This document shows positions 37,490 to 50,100 of a stretch of DNA of 64,000 bases, piece by piece. The DNA comes from Diprion similis (lineage: Eukaryota > Arthropoda > Insecta > Hymenoptera > Diprionidae). The stretch covers positions 11,806,031 to 11,870,030 of the forward strand of contig NC_060106.1 in the NCBI RefSeq assembly GCF_021155765.1. Reading direction: 5' to 3'. Below the pieces are notes generated by a model. It was not told the DNA's origin. It did no database searches and saw only the letters and a list, made by a program, of their open reading frames with translations. A program made the translations under genes and the position numbers. How positions within the stretch are numbered: the first letter of the stretch is position 1; every line of letters begins with the position of its first letter.

Positions 37490-39678
37490 AATCATATCTA
37501 CTGAATCCTTCTTCAATTTATTCTTATATCACACGTAGGTGCATATACACGAAAGTGTACACCATCCAGTTGAATTAGCTGTGAACACGGCCTTATCCTA
37601 TCGCAGTTTATGTACATAGAATGGAAATTTACTTACTGAACGTATCTCACAAATAATTTATATTTAATAATCTGCTTTATCGTCGCATTTGAGTTCTTTT
37701 TCTTTCATTCGTGGTATTTGAGGTTTTAATCTGTAACGGTATTAATTATATGAAAATATCCCGTCACAGGGTACAAAATAATACATTTCATTGATTACTA
37801 AAACTAAGACAAGCCATCCTAGCCAATACCTTAGTAGCAACACAACGAATTTTTATCTTTTATATGAATGGAGGTAAAACAATACTATGAAATGTGACGC
37901 AGAGGAAAAATTACAAATCAGGATACATACGTCAGAATATCATTTATTACGCTTAGTAGAAATAAAGCCTAAGAATTAATAGGCCTTTTACTATAATTCA
38001 TGGCACAAGAGGGGTTCGTGTTCACACATTGTCTATGAAACAATGGTTGTGCAATACGATAAACGAGGTGATAGAATATAAAAGCTTCACTGTGCAAAGC
38101 TACTAGGCACCATTATCAACCTCGGGTTGTATTTTCATTGCAGAACAGTTCGGTTGACGTTGAAATTTTCTCCATCAATTATAGGAAGCTATCAGCCCCC
38201 AACACCAGAAGCTTTATCCCCAGCATGCATTGAAAGTATCTACTGCCATTTGCATGTAAGTGAAAGTGAATCACCTACATTGTAACATGTTTATTACCAG
38301 AAATATCTCCTGAAATTACGTTCAATTAAAAGACTATCTGAGTGCTATTTTTGGTCTCGCGATTTAAAAGTGTTTTTCATGGAAAATTCAGAACGCTTCA
38401 TTGTGAAGTTTCATGCTTCACTATTCATTATATTCATATTATAAGCATTCTACGGATCTACGTCAAGGTACTTCTTAAAACGCGTTTAAGGTGATGATGA
38501 AATCTTAGTAACCTGCTCATATGCAAAATTTTTCATCTGCAATTTCTACTTTCTTACATCATCGTTCTTACATTATTATATCTGATATCTTTTTAAGGTA
38601 TCAGCCATATTACTGCATAATCGTCGTTGAACGTAAAGTTACTTTAAATGCATTCAAAAAATCGGCATCAAATAAGCAAGTATTACTTATAAACTTTGAG
38701 AGAGCTACTGGACTTCTCTTCATGGAAAGTAGATACGCATTGAGTTATCAAATTACACGAGAATATACGCGACTCTTAGACATGACTTACGAAATTTTGT
38801 GTAATTCTTCAGCAGCTGAGAGTGTATCTCTGAATTGTTGAACGGATCAAGACACGTCCGAACCAACTAGAAAATCATGTATACCCCGTGTGTTCAAGCT
38901 GAGAACTTGATGGGAATGCAAAAAGAAATGTATCAGTGCTTGGATAAGAAAATCTCATCTATACATAATATAAGTAATAAAAAGAAGATGTGTTTAATGA
39001 TGTGTTTCTGAAATAACAGTATCGAATTGAAACTCTACTTATTAGTTATGCCTTCTGGCAACAATATATTGAGACGAAAAGTATCGACTTTTTATATTTA
39101 GATTGCGAGTTGCCTTAATTATCGCTTGCAGTCTTATCAAAAACTCTTGTGCATGCTATTTCGAAATCCATCACATGGGTTGAACTTGATATCTAATCGT
39201 AATTGCAAATTAGTAAACTGCAACAGTTGCGAGAGTGAAGCAAGCTGATTGTGACTCAAATCTGCTGAATTGCAATAACCGAGATTGAAGAATTTTTATC
39301 TGGACCCGCCAAAGTTTAGTGATAGATTATTAATATAATATAAAAAATGACATCACATTGTTTATTGACAAAGACACACCGTTAGGACTTCTAGTTGTGA
39401 TTACTATACAGTCCGTAACTATTTTCATTTCGTAAAAATAGCTCTTGGTAGAAAATGGAAAAATATTTTGTAGCTATAACCAGATAATGCAGTATGTGTG
39501 ACGATTTTTTTTATCATTGCACGCATTATATTTCCTTTTAATACTGCAACAATTTAGGTTTCATTCAATTGAAAAAATGTACTAAACTAAGGGAGCAAAT
39601 TTAATTTCACAACAGCCGGAAAACCTGGTATTGAAAATTATAATATTATTAAGTAGTTATTTTTAACACATTTCTTTG
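37490..39678. other. Intergenic region between hemocyanin B and the inverted-repeat element
   Basis: AT-rich sequence without a credible gene. The 106-codon ORF at 38521-38841 has no recognisable domain and is not called. Confidence 0.5.
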
Positions 39679-40240
39679 TAAGAGGCCATTCATTAATTAC
39701 GTAAGGGTCCCAAGCAGGGAGGGGGGAGTTTAAAAAATCTATACATGACCTTAACTCGGAGGCAGGGAGGTGGGGGGTAAAGTCAATTCTTACGTACATT
39801 TCACAAGTCGGAATGTGCATAATAGACATTTTCCATTAAGACAAATTGTCCGTACAGCAATGTCTCTACAAAAAATTTCCATTTAGACGTTTCACAAACT
39901 ATGAGATCTATTTATTCATTATTAATATAAAATTTCATTTGATAATAAGTTTTTAAAATCATAAATATGTTCATATTTACACACACTTTGAAGTTTATAA
40001 ATGAAAACTAATAAAATAATTATCTCTTATGAAATAAAAATCTTTCATTTATGTCAAATTATGAATATTAGTACAACTGATCCTCTTCTAACGACATTTA
40101 ACTATAAAGGAAAACTATAGGTAAAATCTTACATGAGAAGTGAGAGGGGGAGTCCAAGAAACCTTATGTGTTCTCACATGGGGGTAGGCGGGGGTTAAAA
40201 TGGCTAAAATCGTCCTTACGTAACTAATGAATGGCCCTTA
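39679..40240. mobile_element. Non-autonomous element with terminal inverted repeats (MITE-like)
   Basis: The left end (39679-39706) reads TAAGAGGCCATTCATTAATT followed by ACGTAAGG. The reverse complement of the right end (40214-40240) reads TAAGGGCCATTCATTAGTTA followed by CGTAAGG, differing by one indel and one substitution. The element is about 560 bp with G-rich subterminal blocks and an AT-rich centre, and has no coding capacity. The flanks GTAA (left) and TTAA (right) could be a decayed TTAA target duplication, but that is uncertain. I cannot assign a superfamily. Confidence 0.75.
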
Positions 40241-40600
40241 ATTCCAACAACACCTAAATTGTATTATACCGATGCCCATTTTACTAGAATTTTTCAATAA
40301 CTTATATGTGACAACTGAAATTTTTCGTAGTTCATGTAATAATTACCCTGCAAGGAATGACTTACCTATTCTGTCCACTAGATATACTTCTACTTAATTG
40401 TATGCTTCGGACAAACAAGAAGTATAATCTCCTTCTCTCATGCAGCTATCAGACATATTAGCGATGAAAGGTGCATTGGCGTTGAGAGGGGACTATCTCA
40501 AAAATAACGAGAATATCTCCAGCAGAGAAGGCGGTGAATATCACCTAGGGTCGTCAAAAGTTCAAAGAGCGATTGGGATGCAGCCAAGGCAGCTGGGTAG

Positions 40601-40608
40601 TATATAAG
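40601..40608 (+). promoter_or_regulatory. TATA box of the hexamerin gene
   Basis: TATATAAG lies 51 nt upstream of the ATG at 40652, which predicts a start near 40630. The out-of-frame ATG at 40623 would then probably lie upstream of the transcript. Confidence 0.6.
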
Positions 40609-40651
40609 CTGAGCAGCCGCCGATGAACGGCATACAAGCCACTGTATCAAG

Positions 40652-43600
40652 ATGCGTCTCTGCTTCTGTTTGTTGGCCCTCGTGGCATCCGCCACGGCAG
40701 TCCCCATGCTGGGAACTAAAGCTGGTAAGTTTGATTTTAAATTACTTAAAAAATCGGACCCTCTTCAATCCGCTTTGCCGGGACGAAATTGATCCCACAT
40801 TTCAAATTGCATTTTTTCGTGCACAGCGATTGCTCTCTTGTCTTGTTTCCAGCAGACTGTGATCATGCATTTGTCAACGAAATTTCACATGGTGTTTGAA
40901 ACGCTGACACAGAGTCTTTGAAATAATCATAGGTCCCGAAAACTTTACCAACTCGAAATTATATTAGACTGTTAACCAAACTACATATGCACGTCGAAAA
41001 ATTTTTTATTAACACTTTCCAACAGCGTAGAAACTCGTTTTTCGATAACAGTGTATGGCATTTCATTATTTAGCCAATGTCGACACGCTGACGAAGCAGC
41101 AAGATGTTCTCTTGCTTTTGGACCAGCTATTCCAAGACATCCCTAACGAACAGCTGCACAAATTCGGTCAGGAATACAACATTAAACAAAACATTCAACA
41201 ATACGATGATCAAAACGTCGTCAAAAATCTCATCCGTCTTGTTGAGATGGACCTCATCCTGCCCAAGCGTGTCCCGTTCTCAATTTCGTTCACCGAGTTG
41301 CGCAGTGAAGTTTCGCTTCTTACTAGGACCCTTGTGACTGCGAAGACCTACGAAACGTTCCTGAAAACCGCCGCCTGGGCTCGTTACATATTCAACGAAG
41401 CAGAATTCTACCAGGTAAGTTTAACGCGGAGGAACCGATCACTGCACTCTGAAGTAACAACTCACCGACACCATATTATTCCCCATAGGCTTTCACTGTG
41501 GCAATATTCCAACGCACTGATACCAGAGACCTCGTCCTTCCCGCACCATATGAAGTCTTTCCATACTACTACATCGACACTAGGGTGATTAAAGAGGCTC
41601 AGAATGCTCGTGTTCGAACCCTCGAAACAGGCCAGACCACCACTTACGTAATTCCATCTAACTACACTCCCTACATGACCGAGTACGACAGGAAGCTTGC
41701 CTATTTCACACAAGATGTTGGACTTGCTTCGTGGTACGCTTACTTCGACATTGCCGGATGGTTGAAAACGATGGTGAGTAGATTGCAATTCCAAGCAGTT
41801 CAAATAGGATGTTATTCCTTTCTCAAAATACCTTGTTGAATTTTTTCCTGTGAGGATGCTTTGATAAAAGGTTTCTTGTCCCATGACAGAATGAAACAAA
41901 TCTGGGCTTTCTCCAGAATTACGAATGCGAACATTGTGAAACCGCCCGCGGATCCATGTTCTACTATGTACACCAGCAACTTCTGGCTCGCTACAATCTT
42001 GAACGCCTGAGCAACGATATGCCGACTCTTAGAGAAACCGAATTCACCCACGTACGCGTGCCGTTCAAATCTCATCTTTCTTATCCGAATGGCCTCGAGA
42101 TATCAGGACGTAGTTTCGATTGTGACTTCAAGTCTGGAAAGGAAGATCTTGTCGAAACCGTTTTGACAATCGAGAGAAGGCTGCAGGACGCAATTGACAG
42201 TGGATTTGTAGTGAAGAACGTAGGAGACCTTTTTTCTCTCTACGACTACAAGGGACTGAACATACTTGGTAACATCATCGAAAGCACCGGAAGGAGTATA
42301 AATCCTAGGTAAGCCAATTGCTAATGCAAATGTATGTTTTTTCTGACATTAAACTCTGCCCCAAAGGTATTACGGAACTTTTCAAGCCGCTGTTCGCGAA
42401 CTTCTTGGTGGTGCACCTACCACAAAACGCTTCTGGGACCCACTTCCTAGCACCCTAGAGATCCATCATACCACTACCCGTGATCCAGTCTTCTACCAGA
42501 TGTGGAAACGCATGATCACTTTGTTCAAGAGATATAAAGACACTTTACCGGGCTACACGCCAGAAGATCTCCGCTTACCCGGGGTTACCATCGAAAGTGT
42601 CAAGTTCGATAAACTGACGACTTACTGCGACAAATTCATGGTCGACATTGACTCGGCTACAATTGTGCCGCAAGGCAAAGAAAGTCAACGTGTTAAGATG
42701 ATGACCGAGATCGACAGACTTAATCACAAGCCGTTCAAATTTGAAATAATGGTCAACAGCGAACAAATCGTCGAACACGCCGTTATCAGAGTTTATATAG
42801 GCCCCAAATACGACTTCGATGGCACATATCTAAACATCCATGAGAACAGACTTCAATTCATTGAACTTGATCAATTCCTTTGGAGCCGTAAGTATAAAAG
42901 AATTCAATTTACGTACGTCAATCTATTGGTTTCTAGCCAGTAGCCATGCCCTGAAGTTCAAACATTTAAAGCCTTTATTCTGTCTCACAGTTAAGCAAGG
43001 AAAAAATATCATCGTCAGGCACTCCATTGACGCGCCAATGCGCAGCATTGATGCCACTACCAAGAAAGACCTATTGCGTAAGGTGCAGGAAGGCCTTACC
43101 TCTCATCAGCTTTTCTACCCTGAGGCGGTAGGTTTCACAAACATCACAGTTACACGGATATTTCATAAAGAGAAATAATCATTAATTTCTTTCCAGATCG
43201 CGGAAGCCTTCGGTTTCCCCGAGAGGCTAGCTCTGCCTAAAGGTAAACGCAACGGTATGCCACTTCAGGTAATGGTCATCATCTCTTCGCCCAACCAATC
43301 TACCCCATTTTACGGACCGAGCCTACCTCCGCGATTCCGAACTTATCAGTATTTAAGTTATCCCGATATCGATATTACGACATCCACGACGGAAGTACCC
43401 AGCGAAAGATGGGTGCGAGACTACCGTACTACGATGATGAACGCAGGAGGCGTGTTTTACAGTAAGTCGTCCCGGTTTCCGTATCTTCTTGTACACTTAA
43501 TATTACTGAAAGAAATGATACTGGTATCATCAGGTCCTTCCGTCTTTAAGATTTTTCTCTATCGTCATGGTGCTCTAAGACGAAATGTGAGCAATTTCTG

Positions 43601-44057
43601 AATGACCAAAAACTCTCGAATACAAATGAAACTTTTTCATCGGCACCATTAACATAGATTCATGAAATATGTGATAGAGCGCCATACAAACTCCTTAACT
43701 GGAGTGCTAAACAATGTCCGTTTTACAGGCCATGACATTGATACGGACACCATGTACGGAAGAACAGACACAAAGAACATCAAGACTGAGCAACAAACTT
43801 CTCAACAAACTGCCCAAGCCTACTATGAAAGTCGAATGGATCGAACTGCCAAGACTAGGTATCCATACATGACCGACTACTACAACAAGAAGGACGTAAA
43901 GGAGATCATTGGTGGTGCTGTGTCCTTGGACGGTAGACCACTTGGCTACCCTCTCGACAGAAGGCTGGAAATGGGATCTCTTTATGTTCCTAACATTAAG
44001 ATGACCGAAACCAAAGTCTTCTGGGAAGGAACCAGATGCTGCGGAAGTTGCAGATAG
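40652..44057 (+). CDS. Hexamerin (storage-protein branch of the hemocyanin superfamily)
   Basis: Eight coding exons: 40652-40724, 41074-41414, 41489-41773, 41890-42308, 42367-42887, 42991-43127, 43197-43461, 43729-44057. The GT-AG junctions have phases 1, 0, 0, 2, 1, 0, 1 and give 789 aa. The signal peptide is MRLCFCLLALVASATA. N, M and C hemocyanin domains are present, but the copper sites are gone. Equivalent positions are Y221, D225, H261 (kept), Q379, R383 and W419, so it should not bind O2. Hexamerins are haemolymph hexamers storing amino acids for metamorphosis or reproduction. A Q/T/Y-rich segment at about 690-730 is inserted in the C domain relative to hemocyanin B. The protein has unusual cysteines (EC..C near 245, and RCCGSCR at the C-terminus). 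The end GYPLDRRLEMG aligns with hemocyanin GFPFDRKI. It lies about 3.4 kb downstream of hemocyanin B in the same orientation. Confidence 0.9.
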
Positions 44058-44188
44058 TTGAAGAATTCTCAAGACTTCTTGTCCTACTCGTAACCAGACC
44101 AATATGCACGACCCGGCTTTATTTGACTGTCGTTCCTGTTTCACATTTATGTTCTACTTTATAAACTTAATAACCGTATAATCTGATA

Positions 44189-44194
44189 AATAAA
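44189..44194 (+). terminator. Polyadenylation signal, hexamerin
   Basis: AATAAA lies about 130 nt after the TAG stop of the hexamerin gene. Confidence 0.55.
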
Positions 44195-44199
44195 CGTTT

Positions 44200-47100
44200 T
44201 GAGATTGCAATATGAAAATTTACCGTCTCGTCTCTTCCACATCCCACTGATACATTGTTGCATCGCTTCATTAGTAGGGTAAACAATCCAAGGTATGAAC
44301 TCACAACCAGCTTAACAATGAACATTTCACTAGGATTTCAGCGACAAATCTCGTTCATTCGCTGTTCATTTCATCTTGTACATAGTGGCGCTGCTGCACC
44401 TAGAACAAAAGTTAAGCAGGTTTCACAACTAGAGACCATGACAGAATTCCGGAACTCATCATGGTACTCGAATTGCAAAGGATTGCGGGTGAAAAACAAT
44501 TTCCGCGGAGATCATCTCCCCGCTGCATTACAAAAGGTCGACATTGACATTGGAGCCAGGGCACGTGAAACGGCTGTTAGAGGATGCTGGAGTCTGAGGA
44601 CGACGGGGAGAGCGTGCGCCAGGGGACTCCATATCGACGCGCAAGCACAGAACCCCGTAGCTGAATGGTTAGAACAGTCGTGGCTGAGCAGTGCGCGCGG
44701 AACCTTCGCTCGAGCAAACTCCATTCTGCAAGCTACTATCCACGAGGTGAGTAGAGTGCGCAGTGATCTTTCATCTTCTTGTTGCTTCAATTCTCCATCA
44801 TTAAATTCCTGGCAGACGCAGGATCATTTAAAAAAAATTGCGACCGAAATTCCGCGGTTTGCATATCTTTATTTCGGTTACGGAAAGGAGGGTGAAGGGG
44901 GGTGGAACCAATTGTCAAAAAATGCGACCTGGACTTCTATAGAATATTTCTTGGTATCAATTCAACACTATTTGATGTCGACGTTCAAGTTCGGAGTTGA
45001 CCGTGAATATTGTTTTATAGTCATCGACGCCAACCACTTTTCGTCGATTTTAACACTGTCAATTTTTTACACTGTATGTGGTAAACCCCTTGCTAAAGCT
45101 ACGTCAAATACGGACAACATGAAAAGCTACGCAGGCAGCATAAGACGCCTCTTAGTGGGCGTATTATTAACCTCGTGCTAATTAGCTGCTCGTTTAACCC
45201 AAGTATACGTATATATGTAAATACCCATGTACCTACATAACCTGCGAACACACCAACTGCCCGAGATTCTATGACTGCTTGCCTTCATCGGGAAACCAAA
45301 ATTGAGTGAAATTCGATAGAAAGTAGCGCGTTTATCGTACACTTACCCCTAATTTCGAGGTGGACCAAATTCGGATGTACATCTTTAGATTATTATTAAT
45401 CGCTATTCACAGGATGGTTGGTAAAAATTTTACTGTACGGACTGTCCGAAATTCGCGAAAATATTTATGTCGAGAAAAGTATCCGAGAGCTAACTCCAAC
45501 GAGAGAAATTTTCAGTGACACTCGCTGACAGAGTGGGCAGACAGTTGTGCACTCATGCGGAAAATCAAATGTCCCGAATAAATTTGTCGTAATTTTGTGA
45601 GGACGGTCTACCGATAGCCGTTCAGGATTTCTGGTTTACCTCTCCCTGTTCACGCTCGAATAAAAGCATCTGGTCCGAAAAATAACCATAAGAATATGAA
45701 AATACGAGTAGGAAATAAAAATTACGTATTAGAACACACTAGATCTGCTGTTTTTCTGTCTCAGTGAATCAGTAATATATTGCTGCATCCACTACCGAAT
45801 TTAACCACCTTCTATACTCGTGTTACAATGTGTAGAAATCGGAATTACTACATGGGGGCTTCTATCACATCATTCATAACAGATCGAGGTATGAATACTG
45901 AAAGAAACTTCCATAAGTTGGACGAACACTTCGAATTGCTCGTATAATCGCGTTCAACTTGACAATTCTCAATCCATTGATGTTAAGATTAATTGTTTTG
46001 GATGTAGAATTCGCTTGAAATTGACAAAGTCCAACAGGCGAAATTAGCTGAATGAGAGTACGTTTGAGACGAGAGTTGTTTGTCTTGAAAATGAACAAAT
46101 AAACTTTTTATCATTTTCGTTCAACTCTGTGAACTGGTAATTAATCCCAATATCCCTTTGAGTTTACACCGCTTTGCTTCTCTAGGAAAAAAATACACTC
46201 AAAGAGTACATCCAACTATCAACTTTTACCGACAAGAAATGGTTTCCTGCCTTTGAAATCCCTTGTGACCAATGAAAGGACCTGGGCAGAGTAATCGCAA
46301 TTCAAGTCGGACGTTTACCTGACCTGTTTCTGTTGCGTAGTCCACAGACATTTAAACTAGAGTCTATATTTTTTCTTCAATGCAATTTAGATGGATTCAG
46401 TTTAATTCACCATTGTGCTGTTTGTCACTTGCAGAATATGCAATATGTCAAACTAATAACAGTTCAAGTGATTAATTATTCCAAGTGTACATAGTCGTAC
46501 TGGCAATTGAGTGCAAACATTATTGCCACTCTGCAACAACGAACAGTATTAAACTAATTATATGTGAAATGCAATACTAAAGAAAAGGAATATCCCAAGT
46601 GGACATTACTTATTCAGCAGTCCTTATATTCGGAAATTCACGGAGGGCATATTCATCACGTAAAAGATACACCATCCGAAAGTGTTTATGTATATATTGT
46701 ACATACCCTTCATTTTTCCTGGTTAAAAGTCGAGGAGTGATCGTAAAATCAAATACATTTCGACTACCAAGTTAAATGGAATCGCAAACATTGCGAGTGG
46801 AAGAAAGTCAAATTATACGCATGTAATAGGGTATCGATACCCAGGCGAATTAGAAAACCCAAGGCGATCTGATGCAATTAGCTCGACGAACGCGAGTCAC
46901 TTATACCGATGGTTACAAGCCTTGCCCAAGGATGGAGGATGGACGTAAATCTCGAATTTAACTTGTTGAAGAGTCTTTGGTAGCCTGACTAGGGCAGGAC
47001 CAAACCGCCGGGCGCTAACTGGAAGAACTTGGTACTAAATCGTCGGATGAAGTTATCTATACATCTAAATTTCAGTTAGCAAACGACTAAGTGGGCTCAA

Positions 47101-50100
47101 CTGTCGCGCCACAGGCAACGGACTATATATGCTATACAATATGAGTATATCATATAATATGTAGCCCAATAACGATTACGGTCGCCCTAAATTGTTCATG
47201 ACTTTTACAACTGAGTAATGAAAATAGTGTGTTTCTTTAGTTAAACGGCTCCCCCCTCGTACTGATTCACATTATTATCATCAAGAAAATGGGCTTTTCG
47301 AAACGCAAAGAAAGATTGAGGGTATAATGTATGTTCGAAAGACAAACCCGCGTGTTGATGCTCCGCTGCAAAGTCTGCTTGAACTCAAGTTTGAAATATG
47401 AAGTTTAAGGAAGGGTTCTTATCCGCCGAACTATAATGAGATGCGAAGACCTCCGTCCTCTGTAACCCATCCTCTTTTTCTCTTTACGTCCGTTCAACTC
47501 AGCTTTTCAACCCTGATGCTGAATCCCGAGATGTAATATTTTATTTCACCCCATTTCTATCCTTCAATGTTCGGCTATCTCAGATTTTCATAAATTTTGG
47601 AGATTTCTTGGAACACTAAATCCCTTTCGCATTTTGGTCCTTCCATAATTCCTATATAATACGTCCTCGGTCAAAACTGACCTTGAAATTAACCTGTAGA
47701 AGACGGATGTAAATTTCATTATTTCGAATTACAGATTGATTTTAAATAAACGTTTTTATAAGTCATTCATCTCAGCTAGTGCAACTCAGCTTCATACACT
47801 GGCGTTGAAATTTTATACCTGGACGTGGGAGGAGATGTTAGGTATCGAAGGATTTGCGGAAATGTTTAAAACTGAAAATAATGCGGTGGAATAATTCCTA
47901 GAACTTGGACTATCTCGTGAATTGATCGATATGGCTAGGAAATGATCCGCTGAACATTGATACAGGCTAATTGGCACATGTTTGACGAGAATCGTTAAAC
48001 ACGTCTGGTTAGGGTTCGCGGGACGAATAAGCGCGCCAATATTTACTGCAAGGGTTGAAGCTCGCGGGTGTAATGCGTCTTTCGATAGATGTAGACGGCG
48101 CTTGCAATGTATAGAGTTTCTAAGCACAGAAACACAGAGTAAACAAGGGAGAAAGCAGCCTCGATATTCAATCCTGTTACGATACAAAGTACATAATAAT
48201 CCAGGTTCATCCCTCGAAACCCGCCACAGAATCCCGATACGCGGATTATCTGTCCTAAAAAGTGGCGATGAAATTTCGCGGCTGCAAGTTCTATGCAAAT
48301 AAAGTCACACCGCGGTATAGAATACATAATTTTTTCGTTCAATTCCCTGTTGCCGTGACGCTCCATATTTTAGCGTTCAGGCTTAAGTTGCGGACGCAGT
48401 TTTTGCAGCTTACTTTTTCTCGGGGCTTTACCTTGGTGGTAGAAAAAATTCTAATACAAAATTGGCGTGAATTGAGAATTTAAACTGGGTGATGAAAACG
48501 AGACGGATAGTGATTGAATCGCGTTTCGATATCGCTGTTACCAATTGCTTTTGCAACATAGCTAACGGGTCGGTATTCATAAAAAGTAGCCCTCAAAGCC
48601 GACGGAGATGATCACGCATAATTTTCCGCAACTCCAAGTGTAAGTCATGCCGATCGTGAAAGTCCAGGCGATTACCACAAGGCTTGCCGAAAAAGAACTT
48701 CGACGTAGGAGAGACTTTCAGCAGATATTAATATCCAGTCGAAATGGTCGAAATAATTGGTTTCGTGAGAGAGATAGAACACGTAAAAAGTTATGTCGGC
48801 ACAATTAAAGGACGAGAATAAATAGAGGAGCTCCCTCAGCTTTTCACGTAGTCCAAATGGTTTTGAAAAGTGATGGCAGATTACGCAAACAATCGATGTA
48901 AACGCCAAACGAGGAATACAAAATCTCGTTATCCTCGCTTGTTAACATTTCATCGATTATCCCGAATCGCCGCAACTAGAACGTGTGGCCAATTATCGTA
49001 AATGACAATCTCCTACCTTTTCGTTCACAGGCAAGCCATTTTTGACTCCAAATTATGCAGCTCCCCGTAACGAGTGATGAAATTGTCACATGTTATTTCT
49101 TTCAATTGAAAGAGAAATTATGAGTCCTGCGTTACTGAGTGTAATGAGTAGAAATACGCTACGGACACGAAGACACCAAGCAACCGGATTCGATTTCATC
49201 AAAACCGATATTAACTTCTCTTTGAAAGTACGCAGCACTTACGCGCATTATGGAACCTTTCTCGATCAATTTCGCCATCACGGTGAAATTAGTTTCTGCT
49301 GTCCGACGGAACTGGAGTGCAGCCTTTGGATTTTTTATCACAATGGTTGCTCAGCATCGAACGCTTAATAAATACCTGCACGAAAATTGAATCCAATTGA
49401 TTGAAGAGCTGCTCAAACACTGTGAGTTCAAAGTTTGAGAAAGTTCTATAATTACTCTGCACGGTTACACGGGTAACTATTCACTTACCTCATTGTCAAA
49501 GAAGAAAGGGAGTCGTGATAATAACTCCAGAATACGAGTTATTGTGCGAGGATGCTCGACGCCACGGTAAGGATTATGGAAATAATGAAGCTGGTGCACA
49601 TGATCGATCAGTGTCATCGATGGTGCAAAGTTTTCAATACCATCTGAAAATTACTACAGAATTTATTATGCCAAGCTTGATTTAAATAATTTTGTTAAAA
49701 ATTCACGTCCACGATAAATCCGTCAATCAATCAGGAGGATGATCGACCGATTCGAAAATTTGAAATTCAATCAGGTGCTGCGGTGCAAAAATACCCCAAA
49801 AGAGAGAAGCTGAGCAGACGTGTTCCTGCATAAAAATACGATGTGACGAAAATAGCTTACACATCGCTCGGGAGAAAGACTATCGTCACATTGATCTTCC
49901 AATTACCAGATCATGACAAGCTAAATCACGGCGGGACTCTGGAATTCTAGCAAATAATAATTTTGTCTATATTCCTTGGGTGTCTCTGCCACGAAGGGTT
50001 GCTGTAACTTAACCACCTAATTCCTGTACCCATAAACTTCATTCATATAAAGTCAAGTTTTAGGTTCCCGAGGGCGAATGTGAACCCGAAACTGAAGGTA

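Noticed and set aside
48043..48366. Hydrophobic minus-strand ORF with a faint PQ-loop/cystinosin-like stretch (GMNLDYYVL)
   Set aside because: The resemblance covers only a few residues, the flanks do not continue it, and a random hydrophobic ORF is at least as likely.
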